Origin: Rhizobium sp. CG5 | GTDB taxonomy: Bacteria > Pseudomonadota > Alphaproteobacteria > Rhizobiales > Rhizobiaceae | Assembly: GCF_023701945.1 (NCBI RefSeq) | Contig: NZ_JABAEF010000010.1 | Span: forward strand, 124,001 to 188,000 | DNA: 64,000 nucleotides | Direction: 5' to 3' | Part shown: positions 21,594 to 31,699 of the stretch, one piece after another | Layout: the number at the start of each line of letters is the position of its first letter | How positions within the stretch are numbered: position 1 is the first letter of the stretch | The notes under the pieces: model-generated | What the model was told of the DNA's origin: nothing | Seen by the model: the letters and a program-made list of their open reading frames with translations, nothing else | The model's database searches: none | Translations under genes and position numbers: made by a program

Positions 21594-21672
21594 ACGCAAA
21601 ATTGCGCCGGCCCCTTTCCTTCGGGGTCATCACTGACTAATTTCATTGCACTGCAAGGAAAATGAGGTTGCC

Positions 21673-22968
21673 ATGGTTTCGGAAAAAACGCCCCGCCGCT
21701 CCAAGACGACCACCGACCCGGTAACGATCGACCTGCAGGCGACCGCGTCCGATACGGTGGAAACGGTGAGCGAGCCGATCCCGCCGGCAAACGATGCAGG
21801 TCCTGCCACCGAACCACCTGTCGATATCCAGCCGGCAAGCGATGAGGTTGCTGGCCCGGCGCCCGAGATGGCGGATACCCCTGCGGCAGATGCCGAAACC
21901 GCATCAGAAAACACCGCGTTCTTGCAGTCCGATGCCGCCCCGGAACCCGAAGACGTCACTCCAGACAAGACCAAGCCGGAACCGACAGTGACACCGCCAA
22001 GGCCCGCCCAATCGTCTTCGTCCTCCTCGACCGCAAGCCTGGCCGCTGCCGGCATTTTCGGCGGTCTCGTGGCGCTGGCCGGTGCCGGCGCCATGCAATA
22101 TGCCGGCGTCATTCCCGGCCTGTCTCCCGAGGGCAATGTCTCGATTTCCGCCCTGTCCTCCGAGGTCTCGTCGCTCAAGTCCCAGATCGGCAGCCTCTCC
22201 AGCGCCGCACCGGTAGACAGCTCCGCGCTTGAAGGCCGGATCGCCGCCCTCGAAGCAGCCCTTGCCACCCAGCCGGACAATGCCGCCGACGCCACGGCCG
22301 TCGAGGATCTGCAGACCCGCCTGACCCAGACCAGCGACGCACTCAACGCCTTGCAGTCCCAGGTCGCCGGCACGGCCGATGCCTTGAGCGAAAGCGAGAC
22401 CCGCCTCGGCGACAAGCTCACCCAGATCGAAACCAAACTGGATCAGCCGCGCGACGATATCGAAGTGGCACGCGCCATTGCCGCCTCGGCGCTGAAGACG
22501 GCAACCGATCGCGGCGGCCCCTTCCTGTCGGAGGTGGAAACCTATGCCGGCATCGCGCCGGAAGAACCGGCCCTTGCCGAGCTGCGCGGCATTGCCACGA
22601 CAGGCATCCAGTCGCGCTCGCAGCTGATGCGCGACGTCACAGCCGTCACGACCGGCATCGTCGAGGCCGTCAACCAGCCCGATCCCGAACAGGGTTGGAC
22701 CGGCCGGCTGCTGTCGAGCGCCAAGTCCCTGGTCAAGGTCCGCCCGGTCGGCAGTGTCGAGGGCGACAGCGTCGAAGCCGTTGCGGCCCGGTTCGAAGAC
22801 AAGCTGAAGAACGGCGACCTCAAGGGTGCCGCCAGCGAGTGGAATGCCTTGCCGGAGCCCGGCAAGCAGGCCTCAGCAGTGTTCAAGGCGCAGCTGGACG
22901 CGCGCATCAAGGTCGAAGACCTGGTGGGCACCATCATGGCCAAGGCAGTCGCAGGCAGGCAGGGTTGA
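21673..22968 (+). CDS. alphaproteobacterial mitofilin (Mic60-like) membrane protein
   Basis: A 431-residue protein with a long Pro/Ala/Glu-rich N-terminal region, one transmembrane helix around 116-140 (SLAAAGIFGGLVALAGAGAM), an extended periplasmic coiled coil (repeated ALEAA/LQSQVAG heptads at about 155-260), and a C-terminal mitofilin-like domain. Mic60 homologues lying between hemD and hemY are known in alphaproteobacteria and are the likely ancestors of the mitochondrial cristae-junction protein. GAGG lies 5 nt before the ATG at 21673. It probably shapes the inner membrane or links it to the outer one. Confidence 0.88.
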   Translation: MVSEKTPRRSKTTTDPVTIDLQATASDTVETVSEPIPPANDAGPATEPPVDIQPASDEVAGPAPEMADTPAADAETASENTAFLQSDAAPEPEDVTPDKTKPEPTVTPPRPAQSSSSSSTASLAAAGIFGGLVALAGAGAMQYAGVIPGLSPEGNVSISALSSEVSSLKSQIGSLSSAAPVDSSALEGRIAALEAALATQPDNAADATAVEDLQTRLTQTSDALNALQSQVAGTADALSESETRLGDKLTQIETKLDQPRDDIEVARAIAASALKTATDRGGPFLSEVETYAGIAPEEPALAELRGIATTGIQSRSQLMRDVTAVTTGIVEAVNQPDPEQGWTGRLLSSAKSLVKVRPVGSVEGDSVEAVAARFEDKLKNGDLKGAASEWNALPEPGKQASAVFKAQLDARIKVEDLVGTIMAKAVAGRQG

Positions 22969-22972
22969 GATC

Positions 22973-24565
22973 ATGATTAAACTCGCAATCTTCGTCATCC
23001 TCATCGTCGCGCTCGGCTATGGCTTCTCCTGGGTCGCCGACCGTCCCGGCGACATCGCTCTCGTCTGGGAAGGCCAACTCTATCAGACCGACCTGATCGT
23101 CGCCGCCAGTGCCCTGGTTGCCATCATCGCCGCCGTGATGATCGCCTGGTGGCTGGTTCGCACCCTCTGGACCTCGCCCCATTCGGTGCGCCGCTATTTC
23201 CGCGCCCGCACCCGCGACCGCGGCTACCAGGCGATCTCGACCGGCCTGATCGCCGCCGGCGCCGGCAATGCCGCCATGGCCCGCAAGATGAGCGCCCGCG
23301 CCCGCGGCCTGATCCGCGCCGACCAGGAACCGCTGATCCTCGTTCTGGAGGCCCAGGCCGCCGTCATCGAGGGCAAGCACGACGAGGCCCGCCGCCTGTT
23401 CCAGCAGATGTCGGAGGATCCGGAAACCCGCGAACTCGGGCTGCGCGGCCTCTATGTCGAAGCCAACCGGCTCGGCGCCCACGAGGCCGCCCGTCAATAT
23501 GCCGAGGAGGCCGCCGAAAAGGCGCCCTACCTACCCTGGGCCGCCAAGGCAGCGCTGGAATACCGCTGCCAGTCCGGCCAATGGAATGAAGCGATCCGCC
23601 TGCTCGACCAGCAGCGCATTGCCCATGTCCTGAGCCGCCAGGAGGCCGACCGGCTGAAAGCCGTGCTGCTGACGGCCAAGGCCGGCGAACAGCTGGAAGG
23701 CGATCCGGCGGTTGCCCGCGACAATGCCCTGCATGCCCTGAAGCTCGCCAAGGACCTGGTGCCCGCCGCGGTAATTGCCGGCAAGGCCCTGCTACGCGAG
23801 GACAATCTGCGCAAGGCAGGTTCCGTCCTCGAACAGGCCTGGAAGCTCACGCCTCATCCCGACATCGCCCGCACCTATCTGCGGGCGAGAAGCGGCGACA
23901 GCGCCGTCGATCGCCTGAAGCGCGCCGAACGGCTGGAGAGCCTCAAGCCGAACAATGTCGAATCGTTGCTGATCGTTGCGGAAGCTGCCCTTGACGCCAA
24001 GGAGTTCACCAAGGCCCGTGCCAAGGCGGAAGCTGCTGCCCGCAGCGAGTCCCGCGAACGGGTCTTCCTGCTGCTGGCCGATATCGAGGATGCCGAAACC
24101 GGCGATCAGGGCCGTATCCGCTACTGGATGGCCCAGGCGCTGAGGGCGCCGCGCGACCCGGCCTGGGTCGCCGACGGCCAGGTCTCGGAAAAATGGCTGC
24201 CCATCTCTCCGGTCAGCGGCCGCCTCGATGCCTTCGAATGGAAAATGCCCTATGGCCAGCTGGCAGGACCCGTCGAAGACGGCGTCGTCGTCAGCGGAGC
24301 CGGCGCCATCAGCGCCCAGCCACCGCTGGCCCCGGTCGACACGCCTGCGGAACCAAAAGTCGAACAGCAACCCATCGAGGTGACGGCAAAGCCGGAGGTC
24401 GAACAGGCCCTTCCGGCCGGCACCGACATCGAGGCCGAGCCGTCCGACCGCAAACCCGATGCCGGAACGGTTCCCGAACCCTTCTTCGGACGCCCGCCGG
24501 ATGATCCCGGTGTCCGCGACCCCAACCGCATGGCCGATGAAAAGACGCGGCTTCGCCTGTTCTGA
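22973..24565 (+). CDS. hemY: HemY-type TPR membrane protein
   Basis: A 530-residue protein with two N-terminal transmembrane helices (about 3-20 and 40-65) and the HemY_N segment RRYFRARTRDRGYQAISTGL, followed by tetratricopeptide-like repeats to about 400 and a Glu/Pro-rich tail. It is the HemY of proteobacterial hem operons, not the protoporphyrinogen oxidase of the same name in Bacillus. It follows the mitofilin gene by 4 nt. Its biochemical role in haem formation is still unclear; an assembly or scaffold role is inferred. Confidence 0.92.
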   Translation: MIKLAIFVILIVALGYGFSWVADRPGDIALVWEGQLYQTDLIVAASALVAIIAAVMIAWWLVRTLWTSPHSVRRYFRARTRDRGYQAISTGLIAAGAGNAAMARKMSARARGLIRADQEPLILVLEAQAAVIEGKHDEARRLFQQMSEDPETRELGLRGLYVEANRLGAHEAARQYAEEAAEKAPYLPWAAKAALEYRCQSGQWNEAIRLLDQQRIAHVLSRQEADRLKAVLLTAKAGEQLEGDPAVARDNALHALKLAKDLVPAAVIAGKALLREDNLRKAGSVLEQAWKLTPHPDIARTYLRARSGDSAVDRLKRAERLESLKPNNVESLLIVAEAALDAKEFTKARAKAEAAARSESRERVFLLLADIEDAETGDQGRIRYWMAQALRAPRDPAWVADGQVSEKWLPISPVSGRLDAFEWKMPYGQLAGPVEDGVVVSGAGAISAQPPLAPVDTPAEPKVEQQPIEVTAKPEVEQALPAGTDIEAEPSDRKPDAGTVPEPFFGRPPDDPGVRDPNRMADEKTRLRLF

Positions 24566-24584
24566 CCGCCAAGGAGGCCCGACA

Positions 24585-25061
24585 ATGCTGGAGCGGCTGC
24601 AGTCATTTTTTCAGAGCCTCACGGCCGAGCCGGAGAGCGACTTTCCAAGCGACGATCCGCGCATCGCGGTCGCCGCCCTGTGCATCCAGGTGATGGAGGC
24701 CGATGGGGTCGTGCGGGACGCGGAAAAGCGTATGCTGCGGGTCCTGCTGCGGGAAAAATATGCCCTGGACGAGCCAAAGCTCGACGCCTTGCTCGAAGCC
24801 GGCAAGAAAGCCGAGAGCGAGGCGGTCGACTATTACCGCTTCACCTCGGAGCTGAAGCGCCGGCTGGACGAAGAGCAGCGCCTTGAGCTGATCGGCATTC
24901 TCTGGGATATCGTCTACGCCGATGGCAACCGTAGCGAGATGGAAGACCATGTGGTCTGGCGGGTCGCCGACCTCCTAGAGGTCTCCGATCGCGACCGCGT
25001 CAATGAACGCTTGGGCGCTGCGGCCCGCGCCGGAGATCCAGGGGGTGACGATGCTGCATGA
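24585..25061 (+). CDS. TerB-family (COG4103-type) protein
   Basis: A 158-residue acidic, all-helical protein with the TerB-like pattern: RIAVAALCIQVMEADGVV, then EKRMLRVLLREKYAL, and a repeated half IGILWDIVYADGNRSEMED. The acidic metal-binding residues of TerB (EADG, YADGN) are kept. AAGGAGG at ideal spacing fixes the ATG at 24585. It directly follows hemY and overlaps the next gene by 11 nt. TerB relatives bind calcium-like ions in tellurite-resistance systems; no other ter genes are here. Confidence 0.85.
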   Translation: MLERLQSFFQSLTAEPESDFPSDDPRIAVAALCIQVMEADGVVRDAEKRMLRVLLREKYALDEPKLDALLEAGKKAESEAVDYYRFTSELKRRLDEEQRLELIGILWDIVYADGNRSEMEDHVVWRVADLLEVSDRDRVNERLGAAARAGDPGGDDAA

Positions 25062-25782
25062 TCCGGCCCGGAAAACCGCCAAACCTCCGATCCTGATCGT
25101 CCTGCATCAGGAGCGCTCCAGCCCCGGCCGCGTTGGCCAGCTGCTGCTGGAGAAAGGGTTTCCGCTCGATATCCGGCGGCCGGTGCTGGGAGATCGCCTA
25201 CCCTCGACATTGGCCAATCACAGCGGCGCCGTGGTCTTCGGCGGCCCGATGAGCGCCAATGACCCGGACGGCTTCGTACGCTCGGAGATCGACTGGCTGT
25301 CCGTGCCCTTGAAGGAAAACAGGCCCTATCTCGGCATCTGCCTCGGAGCCCAGATGCTGGTGCGCCAGCTGGGTGGCAAGGTGGCGGCCGACAGCCAGGA
25401 GCGCGTCGAGATCGGCTGGTATCCGATCCATCCGACCGAAAAGGGCCGCCTGCTGATGCACTGGCCGAAAATGGTCTACCATTTCCATCGCGAAGGCTTC
25501 GACCTGCCGCACGGCGCCGACCTGCTGGCCAAGGGCGATCTCTATCCGAATCAGGCGTTCCGTTATGGCGACAATGCCTGGGGCATCCAGTTTCATGCCG
25601 AACTGACCCGCGCCATGATGCAGCGCTGGGTCGTGCATGGCGCCCACCGCTTCATCATGCCCAATGCCCAGCAGGGGCGCGAGCATCTGGAGGGCCGCAT
25701 GCTGTTCGATGCGCCGCTGAAGGCCTGGCTGTCGGGCTTCCTCGATCAGGTCTTCGAGAAATCCCTTCAGTCCGTCGATTGA
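25051..25782 (+). CDS. class I glutamine amidotransferase, GMP-synthase-like
   Basis: A 243-residue stand-alone class I amidotransferase domain. It has the nucleophile motif PYLGICLGAQML (catalytic Cys in GICLGA), VVFGGPMSANDP, and the histidine of the triad in WGIQFHAELT, where the family usually has a nearby Glu as the third member. No synthetase domain is attached, so the acceptor of ammonia is unknown; relatives act on gamma-glutamyl compounds. AGGGGG precedes the ATG at 25051. It overlaps the TerB gene by 11 nt and the convergent MFS gene by 16 nt. Confidence 0.9.
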   Translation: MLHDPARKTAKPPILIVLHQERSSPGRVGQLLLEKGFPLDIRRPVLGDRLPSTLANHSGAVVFGGPMSANDPDGFVRSEIDWLSVPLKENRPYLGICLGAQMLVRQLGGKVAADSQERVEIGWYPIHPTEKGRLLMHWPKMVYHFHREGFDLPHGADLLAKGDLYPNQAFRYGDNAWGIQFHAELTRAMMQRWVVHGAHRFIMPNAQQGREHLEGRMLFDAPLKAWLSGFLDQVFEKSLQSVD

Positions 25783-27074
25783 CGGCTTGGTGCATCGAGA
25801 CTGTCGATCTTGCGCAATTGCGGGAAGCCGACCGCCCAGAGGATCGCCACCGCCAACGTGCCGACGCCACCGATAACTACGGCGGGCACCGGTCCCATCA
25901 GGGACGCCATGGTGCCGGCCCGGAATTCGCCAAGCTCGTTGGAGGCCCCGACAAACACCATATTGACCGCATTGACCCGGCCGCGCACCTCGTCGGGCGT
26001 CCAGAGCGCAATCAGCGTCTCGCGCACATAGACCGAGGCCATGTCAGCCGCCCCCATCAGCATCAGCGCGGCAATCGAGATCCAGGCGGTTTCCGACAGG
26101 CCGAAGATCAGCGTGCCAAGGCCGAACAGCGCGACGCCGGCAAACATCAGCAGGCCGGCATTGTGGCGAACCGGATAGCTGGCCAGCGCCACCGCCACCA
26201 GGATGGCGCCGATGCCGGGCGCGGCGCGCAGCATGCCGAGCCCCCAGGGTCCAAGCGTCAGGATATCGCGGGCAAAGATCGGCATCAGCGCCACCGCGCC
26301 GCCCAAAAGCACCGCAAAGAGATCGAGCGAAATCGCCCCAAGCACCACCTTCTCCGACAGGATGAAGCGGAAGCCTGCGAGGATCGTGCCCCAGCTGACG
26401 GCTTCCGAGGATGTCTTCTGGGCCGGTCGCTTGACCAGGAAGATCAAAAGGGCCGACGCCACGAAGAAGAGAAGCGCCACGGAATAGGCCGTGGTGGCGC
26501 TCAGGCCATAGAGCAGGCCGCCGACCACCGGGCCGACGATCGAGGCCGTCTGCCAGGATGTGGAATTCCAGGCAATCGCATTGGCAAGATCGGTTTCCGG
26601 CACCAGATTGGGCGCCAGCGACTGCACGGCCGGCGCATTGAAGGCCCGCTCGATGCCGAAGACGATGAGGATGCCGAACACCGGAATGGGCGAAAAGGCA
26701 TCGGCAAGAGTGAGGCCGAGTAGCGCCCCGCCGCACAGCGCGCTGACGATCATGCAGATCGCCACGATGGCCCGGCGATTGTAGCGGTCGGCCACGGAGC
26801 CGGTCACCAGCATCAATATGAGCGAGGGCAGGAACTGGAAGAGGCCGATCAGACCGAGATAGAAGGCACTGCCCGTCTGGTCATACATCTGCCAGCCGAC
26901 CGAGACGCTGACGATCTGGGTTGCGAAGGCGCCCAGAAACCGGGCGAAGAAGAACAGCGTGTAGGAGGAATGCTTGAACGCGGCAAACCTGTCGCCGGAC
27001 ATAGGCGCGTGCATTAGGCGAACTTTCCCGTCGAGGCCGGTCATCGATGCGGGGCTGACCGCCTCGTTAAACAT
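25767..27074 (-). CDS. MFS transporter (EntS/enterobactin-exporter-like)
   Basis: A 435-residue permease with about 12 membrane segments of the MFS_3 group, which includes EntS and other drug or siderophore exporters. The loop-2 signature is SVADRYNRRAIV, and the C-terminal half has WTPDEVRGRVNAVN. A cytoplasmic N-terminal tail of about 30 residues precedes helix 1; several ATG codons lie in it, so the start could be as late as 27002. The substrate is unknown. Its 3' end overlaps the convergent amidotransferase gene. Confidence 0.9.
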   Translation of the reverse strand: MFNEAVSPASMTGLDGKVRLMHAPMSGDRFAAFKHSSYTLFFFARFLGAFATQIVSVSVGWQMYDQTGSAFYLGLIGLFQFLPSLILMLVTGSVADRYNRRAIVAICMIVSALCGGALLGLTLADAFSPIPVFGILIVFGIERAFNAPAVQSLAPNLVPETDLANAIAWNSTSWQTASIVGPVVGGLLYGLSATTAYSVALLFFVASALLIFLVKRPAQKTSSEAVSWGTILAGFRFILSEKVVLGAISLDLFAVLLGGAVALMPIFARDILTLGPWGLGMLRAAPGIGAILVAVALASYPVRHNAGLLMFAGVALFGLGTLIFGLSETAWISIAALMLMGAADMASVYVRETLIALWTPDEVRGRVNAVNMVFVGASNELGEFRAGTMASLMGPVPAVVIGGVGTLAVAILWAVGFPQLRKIDSLDAPSRQSTD

Positions 27075-27157
27075 GATTTGTTTTCCGTCAGCCCGCAGTA
27101 CTTGCCGGTTTAGTCCCCAATGTCTATCTGTCTGTCAACCAAGAAATGGAGACGACA

Positions 27158-27448
27158 ATGCTTGCCCTGTTTCAGACCATCGATCTGGCACTGAATCTTT
27201 ACACATGGGTGCTTATCGCAAGCGCCATATTCTCCTGGCTTTATGCCTTCAACGTCATCAATTCGAGCAACCGCTTCGTCAGCTCGATCGGCATGTTCCT
27301 GTTCAACGTCACCGAGCCGGTCCTGCGGCCGCTGCGCCGCGTCCTGCCCAATCTCGGCGGCATCGACATCTCGCCGATCGTCGTGCTGCTGCTGATCTTC
27401 TTCATCCGCTCGCTGATGTGGAACAGCATCTATCCGCTCGTCGCTTGA
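27158..27448 (+). CDS. YggT family membrane protein
   Basis: A 96-residue protein with two membrane segments ([20 protein letters not shown] and [16 protein letters not shown]) and the conserved [20 protein letters not shown] loop of YggT. GGAG lies 6 nt before the ATG at 27158; the earlier in-frame ATG at 27146 has a weak site. It overlaps the DUF167 gene by 4 nt, the common yggT-yggU pair. The family has been linked to osmotic-shock tolerance and to membrane shape in some organisms. Confidence 0.92.
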   Translation: MLALFQTIDLALNLYTWVLIASAIFSWLYAFNVINSSNRFVSSIGMFLFNVTEPVLRPLRRVLPNLGGIDISPIVVLLLIFFIRSLMWNSIYPLVA

Positions 27449-27759
27449 GCCTGCCCTACCGCATCGTCGGTGACCATGTCCGCCTTTCGGTTCGCTTGAC
27501 GCCGAATGGCGGGCGTGAGGCGATTGACGGTGTGGAGATCAACAGTGGCGGCGAAGCCTATCTGAAGGTCCGCGTCACCGCCGTGCCCGAAAAGGGCAAG
27601 GCCAACAAGGCGCTGATCGCCCTGCTCGCCAAGCGCCTCGGCATGGCCAAATCGTCGATCGAGATCACGTCAGGCGACACCGCCAGACAGAAAAACCTCC
27701 GGCTCGAGGGCGAACCGGAGGTCTTGATCGCAAAGCTCACCGCCCTGTTGGACGGTTGA
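27445..27759 (+). CDS. DUF167 (YggU) family protein
   Basis: A 104-residue small alpha/beta protein with the DUF167 core [33 protein letters not shown] and the C-terminal [14 protein letters not shown]. There is no ATG at the 5' end; the TTG at 27445 overlaps the yggT stop (TTGA) and is the best start, translated by coupling. Function unknown. It converges on ppa with a 9-nt gap. Confidence 0.9.
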   Translation: MSLPYRIVGDHVRLSVRLTPNGGREAIDGVEINSGGEAYLKVRVTAVPEKGKANKALIALLAKRLGMAKSSIEITSGDTARQKNLRLEGEPEVLIAKLTALLDG

Positions 27760-27768
27760 AAGCCCGAA

Positions 27769-28302
27769 TTACTTGGTAGCCTTGTACCGCTCGATCGCCT
27801 CGACGATCAGCGTCTTGGCGACGCCGACATCCTGCCAGCCGCCGATCTTCACCCACTTGCCGGGCTCCAGATCCTTGTAGTGCTCGAAGAAATGCTCGAT
27901 CTGCTTGAGCGTGATCTCCGGCAGATCCGTATAGTTCATGATCTTGTCGTAGCGCTGGGTCAGCTTCGGCGCCGGCACGGCAATGATCTTCTCGTCCTTG
28001 CCACCATCGTCTTCCATCACCATGACGCCGATCGGGCGAACATTGATGACGCAGCCGGGCACCAGCGGACGCGTATTGCAGATCAGCACGTCGATCGGAT
28101 CGCCGTCCTCCGACAGGGTATGCGGCACGAAGCCGTAATTGCCCGGATAGGTCATGGGAGTGTAGAGGAAGCGGTCGACGACCAGCGCGCCGGCTTCCTT
28201 GTCCATTTCATACTTGATCGGGTGCCCACCGACCGGAACCTCAACGATCACGTTGACATCGTCCGGCGGATTCTTGCCAATGGAAATTGCATCGATACGC
28301 AT
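27769..28302 (-). CDS. ppa: inorganic pyrophosphatase
   Basis: A 177-residue family I (soluble) pyrophosphatase that hydrolyses PPi to two phosphates in the cytoplasm. The Mg-binding aspartates lie in [11 protein letters not shown] and in the DDGGKDEKI loop, and [12 protein letters not shown] is the family signature. Length is normal. It stands alone with a 203-nt gap upstream. Confidence 0.97.
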   Translation of the reverse strand: MRIDAISIGKNPPDDVNVIVEVPVGGHPIKYEMDKEAGALVVDRFLYTPMTYPGNYGFVPHTLSEDGDPIDVLICNTRPLVPGCVINVRPIGVMVMEDDGGKDEKIIAVPAPKLTQRYDKIMNYTDLPEITLKQIEHFFEHYKDLEPGKWVKIGGWQDVGVAKTLIVEAIERYKATK

Positions 28303-28505
28303 GTTTCACCCCATGGATATGTAAAGGTCCAGCGTTTCCTAAAGGGTTTCATTTCGCAAAGCAACATAGCTTTGGGTGCGGGTGGGCAACCAAAATTGGC
28401 ACTTTCCCGCAAACATCCGGTCGAATGGCTTAGCATAGTTCCCTTTTTCCCCGTGCTGATCTAGCTTCTCGCCCATCATGGCAATGCGATCCGGGGGGAT
28501 GGGCA

Positions 28506-29114
28506 ATGGGGATGAATTCTTACGCATTCGGTGTGGCAGCGCTGCTTTTCGCACTCCCTTCGACCGCCAAGGCCAATGACAGCGTCTACAGCGATCTCAA
28601 TCTGGACGCCTGCCAGACAGTCCATGTCGAGGAGGGCATCAGCATCACGCTGAAATGCGCCGGCCCCAAGGGCTATCCCTTCTACTTCAAGGAAGGAGAT
28701 CTCCGCCAGACCGTGCTGTTCGGCCACATGAGCCCGGCCTATGTCGATCAGGCGTTCGAGACCTTCGGCACGTTCAATCATACCGGGACCAAGGCGGAGT
28801 GGCGGCTGGATGGCGATGGCCGGGCGATCGCCGTCATCCTGCGCTATTTCCTCGAACATTCCGACCCGAAGACCGGCATGCCCGCCGAACAGTTTTGGGG
28901 CCAGGTCCTGGTCGTATCGCGGATTGCGCAGAAAGATTACGGCAAGGGCTGCATGGCCGCCTTCGTCGACGCCCGGGCCAACAAGGATGCCAATGGTCTG
29001 GCACGGCAGCTGGCCGACACGCTGGCGCCCTCCTTTGCCTGCGGCACGGACCAGGCGGTCTATCACGGAAAAAGAGGCGCAACCGCCGATGATCTGATGA
29101 GCAACCTGCCATAA
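28506..29114 (+). CDS. hypothetical secreted protein
   Basis: A 202-residue protein with an N-terminal signal peptide ending TAKA-ND (cleavage near residue 24). The mature domain has four cysteines (DACQTV, LKCAGP, KGCMAA, FACGTD), suggesting two disulfides in the periplasm. GGGGGG lies just before the ATG; a second ATG two codons on is possible. I recognise no family. A 7-bp hairpin with a GCAA loop (29130-29147) follows the stop but lacks a T run. Confidence 0.75.
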   Translation: MGMNSYAFGVAALLFALPSTAKANDSVYSDLNLDACQTVHVEEGISITLKCAGPKGYPFYFKEGDLRQTVLFGHMSPAYVDQAFETFGTFNHTGTKAEWRLDGDGRAIAVILRYFLEHSDPKTGMPAEQFWGQVLVVSRIAQKDYGKGCMAAFVDARANKDANGLARQLADTLAPSFACGTDQAVYHGKRGATADDLMSNLP

Positions 29115-29153
29115 GCGGCGGCCAGGCCAGTGCCGGGCAACCGGCACCCCGGA

Positions 29154-29660
29154 TTATTTCCAGATGAACCCGAGCTTCTTCAGCCGCACCTCGTCGAAAT
29201 CCTCGATGCCTTCGACCGCATCGACGCCGCCGTTCGACCGGAAGAACTGCGACGCTCCCCCGCTGTCCTCCAGGCACCAGACCACCATGCCCGAGCAGCC
29301 GAGCGATTTCAGCAGCCGGCGCGCCTCGCCAAACAGCATGTGGCCAAGACCAATGCCCTGGTATTCCGGCCGCAGATAGATCTCGTAGATTTCCCCTTCC
29401 TGGGGCAGCGCCCGGGCCCGGTTGAGACCCACGGTCGCATAGCCGGCAATGGTCCCGGCAACCTCGACCACCAGAACGGTGGCCGGGCCACGCGTCGCCT
29501 TGCGCCACCAGGTTTCGCCCCGGCGCTCCATCATCTTGGTCAGTGCCTTGTGCGGAATAAGACCCGCATAGGCGTTCTGCCAGGACTGGCGGTGAGCCTC
29601 GGAAATGGCGCGAGCGTCCTGCGGCTCGGCAGGGCGCACATCAATCGACAACGTCTTCAT
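29154..29660 (-). CDS. GNAT family N-acetyltransferase
   Basis: A 168-residue acetyltransferase with the GNAT acetyl-CoA motif EIYEIYLRPEYQGIGLGHMLF (Q/RxxGxG/A as QGIGLG) and the typical beta4 segment TVLVVEVAGTIAGYATVGL. The substrate is unknown. It is read toward the 28506-29114 gene and is isolated from typA by a terminator. Confidence 0.9.
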   Translation of the reverse strand: MKTLSIDVRPAEPQDARAISEAHRQSWQNAYAGLIPHKALTKMMERRGETWWRKATRGPATVLVVEVAGTIAGYATVGLNRARALPQEGEIYEIYLRPEYQGIGLGHMLFGEARRLLKSLGCSGMVVWCLEDSGGASQFFRSNGGVDAVEGIEDFDEVRLKKLGFIWK

Positions 29661-29803
29661 AACGCTACTCTTGGTCCTGCCGGGGCCCGACGAACACCCG
29701 CAACAGCGCGGGAAACCGCCTTACCCACAGACTTTTGATCTGGACAATGGACCTGAGGTTAACGCTTTTTTAAACATGGCGGCAAGTCTGTCCTGCCCCA
29801 AAA

Positions 29804-29841
29804 CACAAAAAATTAAAGCCCCGGCGGGTCGGCCGGGGCTT
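29804..29841 (-). terminator. intrinsic terminator of typA
   Basis: Perfect 10-bp arms AAGCCCCGGC (29816-29825) and GCCGGGGCTT (29832-29841) with a 6-nt loop, followed on the minus strand by TTAATTTTTTG. It lies 28 nt after the typA stop. Confidence 0.9.
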
Positions 29842-29869
29842 CAGAAAATCCTACAAAATGGATCGGCGA

Positions 29870-31699
29870 TCAACCCTGTGCAGAACGGGCCTTGCCGAAG
29901 CGCTTGCGATCGTTTGCATCCAGGTAGAACTTGCGCAGACGGATCGACTTCGGCGTGACTTCCATCAGTTCGTCGTCCTGGATCCAGGACAGCGCCCGGT
30001 CGAGCGTCATGCGGATCGGCGGCGTCAGACGAACGGCTTCGTCCTTGCCGGCCGAGCGGATGTTGGTGAGCTGCTTGCCCTTGAGCACGTTCACTTCCAG
30101 GTCGTTGTCGCGCGAGTGGATGCCGACGATCATGCCTGCATAGACCTTTTCGCCCGGCTCGATGATCATCGGGCCGCGATCTTCCAGGTTGAACATGGCA
30201 TAGGCCACGGCTTCGCCGGACTGGTTGGACAACAGCACGCCGTTAGAACGGCCGCCGATTTCACCCTTGAACGGCTGATAGTCGTGGAACAGGCGGTTCA
30301 TGATCGCCGTGCCGCGGGTGTCGGTCAGCAGTTCCGACTGGTAGCCGATCAGGCCACGGGTCGGCGCGAAGAACACCAGACGAACGCGATTACCACCAGA
30401 CGGGCGCAGTTCGGTCATCTCGGCCTTGCGCTCGGACATCTTCTGCACGACCACGCCGGAATGCTCTTCATCGACGTCGATGACGACTTCTTCGATCGGC
30501 TCCATCAGCGTGCCGTCTTCGGACTTGTGCATGACGACGCGCGGACGCGACACGGCAAGCTCAAAACCTTCGCGGCGCATGGTTTCGATCAGAACGGCCA
30601 GCTGCAATTCGCCACGGCCGGAGACGTAGAACGAATCCTTGCCTTCCGATTCCTCGATCTTAAGCGCCACGTTGCCTTCGGCTTCCTTGAACAGACGGTC
30701 GCGGATGACGCGGCTGGTCACCTTGTCGCCTTCGGTGCCGGCCAGCGGGCTGTCGTTGACGAGGAAGGACATGGTGACGGTCGGCGGATCGATCGGCTGT
30801 GCAGACAGCGCTTCCGTCACGGACGGATCGCAGAACGTATCGGCAACGGTGCCCTTGGAGAGACCGGCAATCGCGACGATATCGCCCGCATGGGCTTCAT
30901 CGATGGCGGTGCGCTCGATGCCGCGGAAGGCGAGGATCTTGGAAATACGACCGGTTTCGATCACCTTGCCGTCCTGGCTCAGGACCTTGACGGACTGGTT
31001 CGGCTTGATCGAGCCGGAATGGATGCGGCCGGTGATGACGCGGCCGAGGAAGGGGTTGGCTTCCAGCAGCGTGCCGATCATGCGGAACGCGCCGTCTTCG
31101 TCGCCGACGCTCGGCTCAGGCACATGCTGCATAACCAGGTCGAGCAACGGTGCCAGACCCTGGTCTTTTGGGCCTTCCGGGTTGACGTTCATCCAGCCAT
31201 CGCGGCCGGAACCGTAGAGGATCGGGAAGTCGAGCTGCTCGTCGGTGGCGTCAAGGCTTGCGAACAGGTCAAAGACTTCGTTGATGACTTCTTCGTGGCG
31301 GCCGTCCGGACGGTCGATCTTGTTGATCGCGACGATCGGGCGAAGGCCGACCTTCAGCGCCTTGGAGACCACGAACTTGGTCTGCGGCATCGGGCCTTCC
31401 GAGCTATCGACCAGCACGATCGCGCCATCCACCATCGACAGGATACGCTCGACTTCGCCGCCGAAGTCGGCGTGGCCGGGGGTGTCGACGATGTTGATGC
31501 GGGTGTTCTTCCACTCGATCGATGTCGCCTTGGCGAGAATGGTAATGCCACGCTCTTTTTCGAGATCGTTCGAGTCCATCATGCGCTCGACGGTGCGCTG
31601 GTTCTCGCGGAACGAGCCGGACTGCTTCAGAAGTTCGTCGACAAGGGTCGTTTTCCCATGGTCAACGTGCGCAATGATCGCGATATTGCGAATTTTCAT
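29870..31699 (-). CDS. typA: ribosome-associated GTPase TypA/BipA
   Basis: A 609-residue translational GTPase. It has the G1 motif [14 protein letters not shown], the switch region [23 protein letters not shown] (G3) and NKIDRPDGR (G4), then EF-G-like domains and the TypA-specific C-terminus. It assists 50S assembly and growth under stress or cold. The start at 31699 is the only family-consistent one. It is a single-gene unit with its own terminator. Confidence 0.98.
   Translation of the reverse strand: MKIRNIAIIAHVDHGKTTLVDELLKQSGSFRENQRTVERMMDSNDLEKERGITILAKATSIEWKNTRINIVDTPGHADFGGEVERILSMVDGAIVLVDSSEGPMPQTKFVVSKALKVGLRPIVAINKIDRPDGRHEEVINEVFDLFASLDATDEQLDFPILYGSGRDGWMNVNPEGPKDQGLAPLLDLVMQHVPEPSVGDEDGAFRMIGTLLEANPFLGRVITGRIHSGSIKPNQSVKVLSQDGKVIETGRISKILAFRGIERTAIDEAHAGDIVAIAGLSKGTVADTFCDPSVTEALSAQPIDPPTVTMSFLVNDSPLAGTEGDKVTSRVIRDRLFKEAEGNVALKIEESEGKDSFYVSGRGELQLAVLIETMRREGFELAVSRPRVVMHKSEDGTLMEPIEEVVIDVDEEHSGVVVQKMSERKAEMTELRPSGGNRVRLVFFAPTRGLIGYQSELLTDTRGTAIMNRLFHDYQPFKGEIGGRSNGVLLSNQSGEAVAYAMFNLEDRGPMIIEPGEKVYAGMIVGIHSRDNDLEVNVLKGKQLTNIRSAGKDEAVRLTPPIRMTLDRALSWIQDDELMEVTPKSIRLRKFYLDANDRKRFGKARSAQG

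Noticed and set aside
29130..29147. GTGCCGG-GCAA-CCGGCAC hairpin after the 28506-29114 gene as a terminator
   Set aside because: The stem is only 7 bp and no T run follows on either strand.
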